Of a stretch of DNA of 47,361 bases, positions 9,292 to 18,273 are shown in pieces. The position numbers and the translations under genes are program-made. How positions within the stretch are numbered: the stretch's first letter is position 1; each line of letters opens with the position of its first letter. The notes under the pieces were generated by a model that was not told where the DNA came from, did no database searches, and saw only the letters and a program-made list of their open reading frames with translations. This DNA comes from Lachnospiraceae bacterium (GTDB taxonomy: Bacteria; Bacillota; Clostridia; Lachnospirales; Lachnospiraceae), in NCBI GenBank assembly GCA_024682115.1, contig JAIKZO010000077.1, positions 1 to 47,361 on the forward strand, written 5' to 3'.

Positions 9292-10264
9292 GCTGCTATA
9301 TATTTGGGAAGCACTTCTTAAATATACGGATGAAAACAACTGCATGTCTTCGCAACAGCTCATCGATTATCTGGCCGAAAGAGACATTACCGTTGAACGC
9401 AAGACTATATTTTCGGATATAGCCACGCTCAAGGATTTCGGCGCCGATATCGTCCTTTCAAGATCCAAGGACCGAAAAGGGTATTATGTGGCCTCGAGGG
9501 ATTTTGAACTTCCTGAGCTCAAGGTCATTACCGAAGCCATTCTTTCCAGCCGGTACATCACGGCAAAAAAATCCAAAGAACTCATTTCAAAACTCGAAAG
9601 CCTTGTAGGACCTTCGGAAAGAAAACAGCTTGACAGGGAAGTTTTTGTTTCGGGAAGGGTCAAGAGCGAAAACGAGAGCATATATTATAACGTTGATATT
9701 CTGCATAATGCCATACTCGACAACCGTCAGATAACGTTCAATTATCTTGAATGGACCGTTGAAAAGGAACTGGCATTAAGGCACGGCGGAAAGCTTTACC
9801 GCGTATCACCCTGGGCGCTTACCGTTAAGGATGAAAACTATTATCTAGTCGCATATGACGAGAGCTATTCCGAGATCAGGCATTATCGTGTCGATAAGAT
9901 GAAAAACATCAAAGAAATCGGCAGATCCAAAAGAAAGGGCCTCGAGGAATTCGAACGTTTTGATGTCGGAAGATATACAACGCAGAATTTCGGAATGTTC
10001 AGAGGACAGATGGATGTTGTGGCCATATCACTTCCCGAGGACAAGATCGGAATATTCTTTGACCGTTTCGGAAAGGATATAGATGTCAGAAAACTTCCCG
10101 ACAACAGGGTTTCGGTCCGTGTGAGCGTTTACGTTTCGAACCAGTTCTTCGGATGGCTGACCGGACTCGGCGAAGGATTTACGATCACCATGCCGCAGGA
10201 CGTCAAAACACAATATGTAGATTTTTTGAGATCGATAGTATCAACATATAGCGAAAAAGAATAG
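9263..10264 (+). CDS. WYL-domain transcriptional regulator
   Basis: A 333-residue regulator. The N-terminal winged helix-turn-helix (about residues 10-65) reads IDYLAERDITVERKTIFSDI, an HTH_11-like recognition region. A WYL domain (about 145-235) follows with ITFNYLEW and YRVSPWALTVKDENYYLVAYD, then a WCX-like C-terminal part. WYL domains bind small or nucleic acid ligands and control very varied genes. The ATG has AAGGA 11 bases upstream inside the preceding small ORF, so translation may be coupled. A terminator follows directly. The gene targets are not evident; the closest downstream gene is nrdD, which has its own NrdR-like site. Confidence 0.9.
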   Translation: MPKEAKQKAKLLYIWEALLKYTDENNCMSSQQLIDYLAERDITVERKTIFSDIATLKDFGADIVLSRSKDRKGYYVASRDFELPELKVITEAILSSRYITAKKSKELISKLESLVGPSERKQLDREVFVSGRVKSENESIYYNVDILHNAILDNRQITFNYLEWTVEKELALRHGGKLYRVSPWALTVKDENYYLVAYDESYSEIRHYRVDKMKNIKEIGRSKRKGLEEFERFDVGRYTTQNFGMFRGQMDVVAISLPEDKIGIFFDRFGKDIDVRKLPDNRVSVRVSVYVSNQFFGWLTGLGEGFTITMPQDVKTQYVDFLRSIVSTYSEKE

Positions 10265-10295
10265 GAATTTTTCACAAAGTTCCTGTTCTTTTTTT
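10263..10295 (+). terminator. Intrinsic terminator after the WYL regulator
   Basis: AGGAATTT (10263-10270) pairs with AAA(G)TTCCT (10276-10284) with one bulged G around a five-base loop; a run of seven T follows at 10289-10295. It separates the WYL unit from the nrdD promoter. The stem is short, so it may be leaky. Confidence 0.5.
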
Positions 10296-10319
10296 ATGCA
10301 ATTTTTTAAATTGGCCTCG

Positions 10320-10348
10320 TTGACATGAGTAATTTATAAAGATATACT
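10320..10348 (+). promoter_or_regulatory. Sigma-A promoter of the nrdDG operon
   Basis: TTGACA at 10320-10325, a 17-base spacer and TATACT at 10343-10348: five of six matches in the -10 box and a perfect -35 box. Expected transcription start is near 10355, immediately before the NrdR-type palindrome. Confidence 0.75.
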
Positions 10349-10355
10349 GAATTAA

Positions 10356-10373
10356 GACACAATATATTGTGTC
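10356..10373 (+). promoter_or_regulatory. NrdR box (operator) upstream of nrdD
   Basis: The 18-base perfect palindrome GACACAATATATTGTGTC contains ACACAATATATTGTGT, an exact match to the published NrdR box pattern acaCwAtATaTwGtgt. It sits just after the -10 box of the nrdD promoter, where repressor binding would block initiation. NrdR is the conserved ATP/dATP-sensing repressor of ribonucleotide reductase genes. A weaker second half-match (CCAAATATTG, 10393-10402) lies 33 bases further on, near the usual pairing distance of about 31-32. nrdR itself is not in the window. Confidence 0.85.
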
Positions 10374-10417
10374 TATACTTTTGCGTTAACCACCAAATAT
10401 TGAACGAGAGGCATGTC

Positions 10418-12595
10418 ATGGGAAAAAAGGAATCTAAAGAGATCAATTACGGCGAAAAGTTCAAACCGTCAAAAGATATCAAGGTGATAAAAAAAGACGG
10501 ATCACTTGAAAAATTCAATGTTCAGAAGGTCATAGACGCCGTCGGAAAATCGGCATACAGGGCTTTGACCAAATTTACCGAAGAAGAAAAAGAACATATC
10601 TGTCAGTATGTTATCGATAAGGTAGATGAACTCGACACACAGGAAGTTCCCATTCCTATCATGCACAATATAGTCGAATCCGCTCTTGAGGAAGTAAAAC
10701 CGATCGTTGCAAAGTCGTATCGGGATTATCGTAATTACAAGCAGGATTTCGTAAGGATGATGGACGATGTATATAAGAAATCTCAGTCAATCATGTATAT
10801 AGGCGATAAAGAAAACGCCAATACCGATTCGGCTCTCGTTTCCACAAAAAGATCGCTCATCTTTAACCAGTTCAATAAGGAACTGTATCAGAAATTCTTC
10901 ATGACCACGGAAGAGATCCAGGCATGCAGGGACGGATATATCTATGTTCACGATATGTCTGCGAGACGTGATACCATGAACTGCTGCCTTTTTGATGTTT
11001 CGACGGTACTTTCCGGCGGGTTTGAGATGGGTAATATCTGGTATAACGAGCCCAAGAGCCTGGATGTGGCTTTTGATGTCATCGGCGATATCGTCCTTTC
11101 GGCCGCTTCCCAGCAGTATGGCGGTTTTACGGTTCCCGAAGTTGATAAGATACTTGAACCCTATGCGGAAAAAACATATAAAAAAGCTATTGAAAAGTAT
11201 GAAAGACTCGGTATAGATCGTGAAACGGCCGAGGCTGAAGCATATGCCGATGTTAAAAGGGAATTTGAACAGGGATTTCAGGGATGGGAGTATAAGTTCA
11301 ATACAGTTGCTTCTTCAAGAGGCGATTATCCCTTCATAACCGTTACCGCAGGTCTTGGAAAAGGCAGATTTGCGAAGCTCGGAACTATCTGCATGCTTAA
11401 TGTCAGAAGAAAGGGACAGGGCAAGAAAGAGTGCAAGAAACCCGTTCTTTTCCCTAAGATAGTATTCCTTTATGATGAGAACCTTCACGGCCCCGGTTGC
11501 GAACTTGAGGATGTATTCGAGGCGGGTGTAAAGTGCTCCGCAAAGACGATGTATCCTGACTGGCTTTCGCTTACAGGCAAGGGTTATATCGCATCCATGT
11601 ATAAGCAGTACGGAAAGGTAATATCTCCGATGGGCTGCCGTGCATTCCTTTCACCATGGTATGAAAGAGGCGGAATGCATCCGGCCGATGATGAAGATAC
11701 ACCTGTTTTCGTGGGCAGGTTCAACATAGGTGCGGTTTCGCTTCATCTACCGATGATACTTGCCAAATCAAGACAGGAATCCAAGGATTTTTATGAAGTT
11801 CTTGATTATTATCTGAATCTGATAAGGCAGCTGCATATCAGGACTTATGCTTATCTCGGCGAAATGAGAGCGTCGACAAACCCTCTTGCATATTGTGAAG
11901 GAGGATTCCTTGGCGGACATCTGAAACTTACGGATAAGATCAAGCCGATCCTTAAGACGGCTACGGCTTCTTTCGGAATCACTGCTTTCAATGAACTTCA
12001 GGAACTCTATAACGGAAAGAGTCTTGTTGAGGACGGTCAGTTTGCACTTGAGGTCCTTGAACATATCAACAAGAAGATACTTGAGTTTAAGGAAGAAGAC
12101 GGAAATCTTTATGCGATCTACGGAACTCCGGCAGAATCTCTCTGCGGACTTCAGGTAAAGCAATTCAGGGCAAAATACGGGATAATTGAGGGAGTTTCCG
12201 ACAGAGAGTATGTTTCAAATTCCTTCCATTGCCATGTTACCGAGGATATAACTCCTATCCAGAAACAGGATCTTGAATACAGATTCTGGGAACTCAGTAA
12301 CGGAGGAAAGATCCAATATGTCAAGTATCCGATAGATTATAACGAAGAAGCGATAAAAACACTTATCAGAAGAGCCATGGAAATGGGATTCTATGAGGGC
12401 GTAAACCTTTCACTGGCATATTGTGACGATTGCGGACACCAGGAACTTGAAATGGATGTCTGCCCCAAGTGCGGATCCCGTAACCTTACAAAGATCGACA
12501 GAATGAACGGTTATCTTTCATATTCGAGAGTTCACGGAGATACCAGACTTAACGAGGCCAAGATGGCCGAGATCAAAGAGAGGAAGAGTATGTAA
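10418..12595 (+). CDS. nrdD: Anaerobic (class III) ribonucleoside-triphosphate reductase
   Basis: Reduces NTPs to dNTPs using a glycyl radical, so it works only without oxygen. From the ATG at 10418 it is 725 residues; GAGAGG stands seven bases ahead. A longer frame from TTG at 10367 would begin inside the NrdR palindrome and is rejected. Seen: N-terminal ATP-cone (about residues 15-105), the catalytic barrel with NTDSALVSTKRSLIFNQF, a C-terminal zinc site CDDC...CPKC, and the radical loop RMNGYLSYSR with G698. Allosteric dATP control through the ATP-cone is family knowledge. nrdG follows four bases later; the operon is probably repressed by NrdR. Confidence 0.97.
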   Translation: MGKKESKEINYGEKFKPSKDIKVIKKDGSLEKFNVQKVIDAVGKSAYRALTKFTEEEKEHICQYVIDKVDELDTQEVPIPIMHNIVESALEEVKPIVAKSYRDYRNYKQDFVRMMDDVYKKSQSIMYIGDKENANTDSALVSTKRSLIFNQFNKELYQKFFMTTEEIQACRDGYIYVHDMSARRDTMNCCLFDVSTVLSGGFEMGNIWYNEPKSLDVAFDVIGDIVLSAASQQYGGFTVPEVDKILEPYAEKTYKKAIEKYERLGIDRETAEAEAYADVKREFEQGFQGWEYKFNTVASSRGDYPFITVTAGLGKGRFAKLGTICMLNVRRKGQGKKECKKPVLFPKIVFLYDENLHGPGCELEDVFEAGVKCSAKTMYPDWLSLTGKGYIASMYKQYGKVISPMGCRAFLSPWYERGGMHPADDEDTPVFVGRFNIGAVSLHLPMILAKSRQESKDFYEVLDYYLNLIRQLHIRTYAYLGEMRASTNPLAYCEGGFLGGHLKLTDKIKPILKTATASFGITAFNELQELYNGKSLVEDGQFALEVLEHINKKILEFKEEDGNLYAIYGTPAESLCGLQVKQFRAKYGIIEGVSDREYVSNSFHCHVTEDITPIQKQDLEYRFWELSNGGKIQYVKYPIDYNEEAIKTLIRRAMEMGFYEGVNLSLAYCDDCGHQELEMDVCPKCGSRNLTKIDRMNGYLSYSRVHGDTRLNEAKMAEIKERKSM

Positions 12596-12598
12596 GCT

Positions 12599-13105
12599 AT
12601 GAGATATCATAATATTACCAAGGATGATATGCTTAACGGCGATGGCTTACGTGTCGTACTCTGGGTAGCAGGATGTTCTCATTGCTGTAAGGACTGCCAG
12701 AATCCCGTCACCTGGGATCCTGCGGGCGGTCTGCCGTTCGACGATACGGCGAAACAGGAGATATTCGATCAGCTCGATAAGGACTATATATCAGGTATTA
12801 CTTTTTCGGGCGGAGATCCTCTTCATGCAGCCAACCGTCTCGATGTTAGAAATCTGATGGCAGAGATAAAAGCCAAGTATCCCGATAAGACCGTCTGGCT
12901 TTATACCGGAGATTCGTGGGAGAACATAATGCATTATTCATGCATGCAATATGTCGATGTCCTGGTGGACGGAGAATTCGTTTCCGAACTTAAGGATGTC
13001 AAATTAAGATGGAAGGGTTCGTCGAATCAGAGGGTCATCGATGTTCAGAAAACCCTTAAGTCCACCGACCCTTCATCACCCATACTTCACTGTGAGGATT
13101 ACTGA
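12599..13105 (+). CDS. nrdG: Anaerobic ribonucleotide reductase activating enzyme
   Basis: Radical SAM activase that makes the glycyl radical on NrdD. The 168-residue protein carries the CxxxCxxC cluster motif as C26, C30 and C33 within [13 protein letters not shown], then the SAM-binding TFSGGDPLH stretch. Length and order match NrdG. The start lies 3 bases after nrdD, with GAGGAAGAG in the nrdD tail acting as ribosome site. A dUTPase follows after two bases, giving a compact deoxynucleotide operon. Confidence 0.95.
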   Translation: MRYHNITKDDMLNGDGLRVVLWVAGCSHCCKDCQNPVTWDPAGGLPFDDTAKQEIFDQLDKDYISGITFSGGDPLHAANRLDVRNLMAEIKAKYPDKTVWLYTGDSWENIMHYSCMQYVDVLVDGEFVSELKDVKLRWKGSSNQRVIDVQKTLKSTDPSSPILHCEDY

Positions 13106-13107
13106 TC

Positions 13108-13542
13108 ATGCCGAATATTAAGATCAAATATTTTACCGATAAGATAGAAAAGCTTAAATACATTGACGGAAAGTCCGACTGGATTGACTTAAGAGCGGCT
13201 TCTGATGTAAAATTGGAAAAGGGTGAATTTAAACTTATCCCTCTCGGAGTGGCGATGCAACTCCCCGAAGGATACGAGGCCCACATAGTTCCGAGAAGTT
13301 CTACTTTTAAGAATTTCGGGATCATACAGACAAACCATCAGGGGGTTGTTGACAGTTCCTATTGTGGCGATGATGACCAATGGTTCATGCCTGTATATGC
13401 ATTAAGAGATACCGAGATACATGTTAATGATCGTATCTGCCAGTTCAGGATAATGGAAAACCAGCCCAAGATAGAGTTTGAAGAGGTTGCATGCCTTGAA
13501 GGTGACAGCAGAGGGGGATTTGGCAGTACCGGTAAGCAGTAA
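13108..13542 (+). CDS. dut: dUTP diphosphatase
   Basis: Hydrolyses dUTP to dUMP and pyrophosphate, keeping uracil out of DNA and providing the dTMP precursor. At 144 residues it has trimeric dUTPase length and shows the five motifs: DWIDLRAA (24-31), VPRSSTF (61-67), [10 protein letters not shown] (79-88), the DRICQFRI region (108-115) and RGGFGSTGK at the C-terminus. The aspartate/tyrosine of motif 3 are intact. It could also act on dCTP-type nucleotides as some relatives do, but the motif set favours dUTP. The location right after nrdDG suggests common NrdR control. Confidence 0.9.
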   Translation: MPNIKIKYFTDKIEKLKYIDGKSDWIDLRAASDVKLEKGEFKLIPLGVAMQLPEGYEAHIVPRSSTFKNFGIIQTNHQGVVDSSYCGDDDQWFMPVYALRDTEIHVNDRICQFRIMENQPKIEFEEVACLEGDSRGGFGSTGKQ

Positions 13543-13553
13543 CAGGGGTAAAT

Positions 13554-15263
13554 ATGCTTACTAACAAAAAACTGGTTATTCTTTGTTTTTTACAGTATAT
13601 AGTTGTTCTTTTATATCATATAATCTACAGTCTCATCAACTGCACGGCTAATCAGACCAGACTGATCTCCGTTTGGTCTGTTTGTATGTTGGTGGTTCTC
13701 GGAATCCTCGGAAATCTTTTTATAAATCGTACAGAGATAATCGTATATATAACCATGGCTTCGGTTCTGTTTACCGTTTCTTATGTCGGTTATATTTTGC
13801 ATACCCTTGCGATGGGTATTCTCATATTCTTTATGGCCGGGATAATCTTGGCGATGTTCCTTAAAAAATCTTATGTTCTTATATGGTGGTTGATGTCTGT
13901 CGGCGCAGGTATCACATATTCGGTTCTCTGGCCGGATATAATACTTGAGATCATCCCTTCGCTGTTCCTTTATTACGGATATATCATCGTTTATATCATA
14001 GGCGGTATCAATCTGTATATCATGGTAAGGGCTGCCGGGGAATCGTTTGACAAACTTCGGAACAGGACCGAGACGTCCGAAAAAGAAAGTGCCCTTAAGA
14101 ACATTTTCTGGGCCAATATCTCAAATGAGATACGTACTCCGATGAACGTGATCAACGGAATGAGTTCCCTTCTTAAGACGGAGAACCTGAACGTCAGGGC
14201 CAGAGAGTATACCGATCAGATAGAAAACGCATCCGGAATGCTGCTGAACATAGTAAATGACACGCTTGAACTTGCGAATATCGAATCGGGACTTTATACG
14301 TCTACCGAGACGACATACGATATATATTCCGAAGCCCATTATTCCGTTATGATAGCTTCGAATTATATCCATGACGAAAAGATAAACCTGCTTTACTGCA
14401 TAAACCCGGCCGTTCCGGCAGCCTTGTTCGGTGACGGCTCTCTCATCAGGGAATGTCTGGTCAAGCTCCTTGTCGATACGGTCCTTTTCTCGAACAGAGG
14501 AGAGGTCAAACTTGATATCGATATGGATCAGCCCAAAAGCAATGATGAGGAGATCTTCTTGAACATAAAGATCTCCGGTTCAGATACGAACATTAAAGAT
14601 CAGACTTTTGAAGATCTGTTCTCGGGATTTGATTCTTCGGAAAGCACCAGAACGACCGAACAGGAATCTATAGGTCTATCTCTCAAGCTCTGCAAAGCGA
14701 TGATCGAGCTTATGGGAGGTAAGATCGATTTCCAAAAGACCGGGACCAACGGTGTTGAGTTTTCCGTTTTTCTTGTTCAGGCAGTCAGCTCCGAAAAGGA
14801 ACTCATCAGGAAACTTGAAGAAGGCAGGGATTCGAAGAATAAAGGCTGGATCGCACCTCAGTCAAAAGTCCTGGTCGTTGATGATACTCCGACCAACCTG
14901 AAGCTGATCTCCGGAATGATAAGGCTTCACGGTATCGATCCGGATAATGCTCTGAGCGGCAGGGAAGCTCTTGCCATGATGGAAAACAAAAAATATGATC
15001 TTATATTCCTTGATTATATGATGCCGGATATGAACGGTGTTGAAACCTTCAAACAGATCATGTCCAGGGATGCATCACCCAACTTTAAGGATATTCCCAT
15101 AATCGCACTCACTTCCAAGTCATTGCAGAGAGACAGAGGAAGATTTATGGATATGGGATTCGCAGAGTTTATCTCCAAACCCATTGATGACAGGGAACTT
15201 GAAAGCTTACTTAAGATGTTCCTTTTAAAAGAAGGAGAAGATGAAGATACCGGTGAGCCTTAA
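13554..15263 (+). CDS. Hybrid histidine-kinase-like protein with receiver domain; phosphoacceptor His replaced by Asn
   Basis: A 569-residue membrane protein: about six hydrophobic helices in residues 8-158, a HisKA-like helix, an HATPase-like domain and a C-terminal receiver. The H-box, normally SHEIRTP, reads SNEIRTP with N191 (codon AAT) in the phosphoacceptor position. The ATPase part is also eroded: the N-box reads KLLVDTVLFS, there is no DTGIGI G1 loop, and G2 is ESIGLSL. The receiver looks intact, with D443-D444, D487 in FLDYMMPDM, ALTS and K542. It probably does not autophosphorylate; the receiver may be phosphorylated by another kinase or act as an adaptor. It sits between dut and an [FeFe] hydrogenase, start supported by CAGGGG. 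Confidence 0.85.
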   Translation: MLTNKKLVILCFLQYIVVLLYHIIYSLINCTANQTRLISVWSVCMLVVLGILGNLFINRTEIIVYITMASVLFTVSYVGYILHTLAMGILIFFMAGIILAMFLKKSYVLIWWLMSVGAGITYSVLWPDIILEIIPSLFLYYGYIIVYIIGGINLYIMVRAAGESFDKLRNRTETSEKESALKNIFWANISNEIRTPMNVINGMSSLLKTENLNVRAREYTDQIENASGMLLNIVNDTLELANIESGLYTSTETTYDIYSEAHYSVMIASNYIHDEKINLLYCINPAVPAALFGDGSLIRECLVKLLVDTVLFSNRGEVKLDIDMDQPKSNDEEIFLNIKISGSDTNIKDQTFEDLFSGFDSSESTRTTEQESIGLSLKLCKAMIELMGGKIDFQKTGTNGVEFSVFLVQAVSSEKELIRKLEEGRDSKNKGWIAPQSKVLVVDDTPTNLKLISGMIRLHGIDPDNALSGREALAMMENKKYDLIFLDYMMPDMNGVETFKQIMSRDASPNFKDIPIIALTSKSLQRDRGRFMDMGFAEFISKPIDDRELESLLKMFLLKEGEDEDTGEP

Positions 15264-15284
15264 CGGTATGTCCGAGGTGATCAG

Positions 15285-16769
15285 ATGAGAGGTATTGATA
15301 CACAGGTACGTAAAAATCGAAGAAGGATATTTAAAGAGGTCGCAAAGCTTGCTTATGAATCCGAAAACCTCAAAGACGATATCGAAGCGCTGCCTTATAA
15401 GATAGTCGATTACGAGGAGTCGCCTTTTCAGAGTGTGTACAGGGAAAGAGCGATAGTACGTGAAAGGATCAGACTGGCTATGGGACTTTCATTACGTCCG
15501 GAAAATGCGCCAAGCCATCTGACTCAGGGGCTTGAAGAGTCAAATATCGATGAGAAGTACTATGAACCGCCTCTTATGCAGGTTATCCCTTCTGCCTGCA
15601 ATGCCTGCCCCGAGAACCAATATACGGTGACCGATAAGTGCATGGGCTGCGTAGCACACCCCTGCCGTGAAGTCTGTCCCAGGGGCGCCATTTCGATGAA
15701 GAACGGTAAATCCGTAATCGATCAGGAAAAATGCGTTAAGTGCGGTAAATGTAAAAGCGTTTGCCCTTATGATGCCATTTCCCATCAGGTAAGACCCTGT
15801 ATCGCCAATTGCGGTGTAGGAGCCATAGTATCGGATAATAAGGGAAGGGCAGTCATAGATGATGAAAAATGCGTAAAATGCGGTCAGTGCATGGTCAGCT
15901 GCCCGTTCGGGGCCATCGCCGATAAATCGCAGATATTCCAGCTTATCAGGGCCATGCAGTCCGGAAGAAAGATAATAGCACAGGTCGCTCCAGCTTTTGT
16001 CGGACAGTTCGGACCGAACGTGACTCCCGATATGTTAAAGACAGCACTTAAAGAACTCGGATTCTTTGATGTCTATGAAACCGCTATAGGTGCCGATATG
16101 GGAGCCATTACCGAAGCGAAACACTATGTGGAGGAAGTAACGACAGGAAAGACACCGTTCCTTCTGACCAGCTGTTGTCCTTCATGGGCGGCACTTGCCA
16201 AGAAGTTCTTTCCGGAAACGATAGATAAGATATCAAATGCACTGACTCCGATGGTGGCAACAGCGCGTGTGATCAAAAAAGATCATCCCGATGCTTCCGT
16301 CGTGTTCATCGGGCCGTGTGCATCCAAAAAACTTGAAGCATCACGAAGAACGATAAGGTCCGATGTGGATTTTGTCATAACGTTCGAAGAACTTACCGGA
16401 ATGTTTGAGGCAAAGGGGATACTGCTTGATGAGATCAAAGCCATGGACGAAGTAAAAGATGCCACAGCGGCCGGAAGAGGATACGGTGTTGCGGGAGGCG
16501 TCGCGGAAGCCATAGAAAACTGCATTAATGAATATTATCCCGGAACCGAAGTCCATATTGAACATGCGGAAAGCCTTACGGAGTGTAAAAAGATCCTGAT
16601 GCTTGCAAAGGCGGGGAAGAAGAACGGCTGCCTGATCGAAGGCATGGCCTGCCCGGGAGGATGTGTCGCGGGTGCGGGAACGAATATCGCTATACAGACG
16701 GCTGCCAGCGAACTGGCTAAATTCAAGAATTCTTCTGAGATCAAAGTTCCTCCTTTGAAAGAAGGATGA
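15285..16769 (+). CDS. Monomeric [FeFe] hydrogenase with ferredoxin-type domain
   Basis: Reversible proton reduction to H2, an electron sink in fermentation. The 494-residue protein has N-terminal cysteine-rich [4Fe-4S] segments (two CxxCxxCxxxC ferredoxin motifs, in [12 protein letters not shown] and [12 protein letters not shown], plus extra cysteines near residues 103-128) and a C-terminal H-cluster domain with TSCCPSW (C297, C298), FIGPCASKK and [20 protein letters not shown] and GPC in place of the common TSCCPGW and MPC recall the group B hydrogenases of clostridia, as far as I can judge by eye. No HydE, HydF or HydG maturases lie nearby. GAGGTGA precedes the ATG. The preceding kinase-like gene is 21 bases away. 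Confidence 0.92.
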   Translation: MRGIDTQVRKNRRRIFKEVAKLAYESENLKDDIEALPYKIVDYEESPFQSVYRERAIVRERIRLAMGLSLRPENAPSHLTQGLEESNIDEKYYEPPLMQVIPSACNACPENQYTVTDKCMGCVAHPCREVCPRGAISMKNGKSVIDQEKCVKCGKCKSVCPYDAISHQVRPCIANCGVGAIVSDNKGRAVIDDEKCVKCGQCMVSCPFGAIADKSQIFQLIRAMQSGRKIIAQVAPAFVGQFGPNVTPDMLKTALKELGFFDVYETAIGADMGAITEAKHYVEEVTTGKTPFLLTSCCPSWAALAKKFFPETIDKISNALTPMVATARVIKKDHPDASVVFIGPCASKKLEASRRTIRSDVDFVITFEELTGMFEAKGILLDEIKAMDEVKDATAAGRGYGVAGGVAEAIENCINEYYPGTEVHIEHAESLTECKKILMLAKAGKKNGCLIEGMACPGGCVAGAGTNIAIQTAASELAKFKNSSEIKVPPLKEG

Positions 16770-16797
16770 GAGAATAGAAAGAAAGGTTATACAGATC

Positions 16798-18273
16798 ATG
16801 GAAAAAATAAGAACAAGATATGCTCCTTCTCCTACCGGAAAGATGCATGTCGGAAACTTAAGGACGGCATTATATGAGTTCCTTATCGCTAAACATGAGA
16901 ACGGAGACTTTATGCTCCGTATAGAAGATACGGATCAGGAGCGTTTTGTCGAAGGCGCTATCGATATCATCAACCGTACACTTGAAAAGACGGGATTATA
17001 TCATGATGAAGGTCCCGATAAGGACGGAGGTTACGGGCCCTACGTTCAAAGCGAACGCGTAAAGACCGGGATATACATGAAATATGCCAAAGAACTCATT
17101 GATAAAGGTGAGGCATATTACTGTTTCTGTGATAAAGAAAGACTCTCTACGCTTAAGACCGAAGTGGTTGAAGGTAAAGAGATAAGTTTTTATGACAAAC
17201 ATTGCCTTTCTCTTTCAAAAGAGGAGATCGAAGCAAATCTTGCCGCCGGAAAACCTTTTGTAATCCGCCAGAATATCCCGAATGAAGGGAGCACGACATT
17301 TAAAGACGAGCTTTATGGCGATATTACCGTGGAAAATGCCGAACTCGATGACATGATCCTCATCAAATCGGACGGATTTCCGACTTATAACTTCGCCAAT
17401 GTGGTTGATGATCATACCATGAACATTACGCATGTGGTAAGGGGTAACGAATATATTTCATCATCTCCCAAATATCAGAGATTATATGATGCTTTCGGAT
17501 GGGAGAGCCCCAAATACATTCACCTGCCGCTCATTACAGATGAGAATCACAAGAAACTTTCAAAAAGAAGCGGACATTCTTCGTTTGAGGATCTTATCGA
17601 GCAGGGATTCGTTACCGAAGCCATAGTAAATTACGTTGCTCTTTTGGGATGGTCTCCCGAAGACAACAACGAGATCTTCTCGCTTGATGAACTCATAAGG
17701 GAATTCGATTATCACAGGATAAGCAAGTCGCCCGCGGTCTTTGATGTCGTAAAGCTTAAGTGGATGAACGGAGAGTATCTTAAGAAAATGGATTTTGATA
17801 CTTTCTATGAGATGGCTTCTCCCTATCTTGACGAAGCTCTTACCAGACCGGGACTTGATAAAAAGCATATCGCGGCTCTTGTTAAGACGAGGATCGAAGT
17901 ATTCCCCGACATAAAGGAAATGGTAGACTTCTTTAATGAACTTCCGGAATACGACACGGCTATGTATGAGCATAAAAAGATGAAATCGACTAAGGAGTCG
18001 TCATTGAAAGTCCTTAAGGATATGGTGACAGTTCTCGGCGACTGGGACGATTATTCAAATGATGCGCTCTATTCGATGCTTACCGGCTATGCCGAGAAGA
18101 ATGAACTTAAGAACGGAGTTGTTTTATGGCCGTTAAGGACAGCCCTTTCGGGCAAACAGATGACTCCTGCGGGAGCGACTGAGATACTTGAGATCCTCGG
18201 GAAAGAAGAATCCGTCGCGCGTATAAAGAAAGGAATTGAATTGCTTGAAAACACCCAGCCGGATGCAGGCTGA
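16798..18273 (+). CDS. gltX: Glutamyl-tRNA synthetase
   Basis: Charges tRNA-Glu (and often tRNA-Gln in bacteria that lack GlnRS). The 491-residue length, class I signature [18 protein letters not shown] near the N-terminus, the tRNA-binding [22 protein letters not shown] stretch in part, and KLSKRSG as KMSKS loop are all present. The C-terminal anticodon-binding helical domain is complete. The ATG has AAAGG 10 bases before it. It overlaps the start of the downstream helicase gene by about 29 bases. Confidence 0.96.
   Translation: MEKIRTRYAPSPTGKMHVGNLRTALYEFLIAKHENGDFMLRIEDTDQERFVEGAIDIINRTLEKTGLYHDEGPDKDGGYGPYVQSERVKTGIYMKYAKELIDKGEAYYCFCDKERLSTLKTEVVEGKEISFYDKHCLSLSKEEIEANLAAGKPFVIRQNIPNEGSTTFKDELYGDITVENAELDDMILIKSDGFPTYNFANVVDDHTMNITHVVRGNEYISSSPKYQRLYDAFGWESPKYIHLPLITDENHKKLSKRSGHSSFEDLIEQGFVTEAIVNYVALLGWSPEDNNEIFSLDELIREFDYHRISKSPAVFDVVKLKWMNGEYLKKMDFDTFYEMASPYLDEALTRPGLDKKHIAALVKTRIEVFPDIKEMVDFFNELPEYDTAMYEHKKMKSTKESSLKVLKDMVTVLGDWDDYSNDALYSMLTGYAEKNELKNGVVLWPLRTALSGKQMTPAGATEILEILGKEESVARIKKGIELLENTQPDAG

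Noticed and set aside
10367-10417. Longer nrdD frame from a TTG at 10367
   Set aside because: The TTG is inside the NrdR palindrome near the expected transcript start and has no ribosome site; ATG 10418 has GAGAGG at the right distance and begins at the usual N-terminus.
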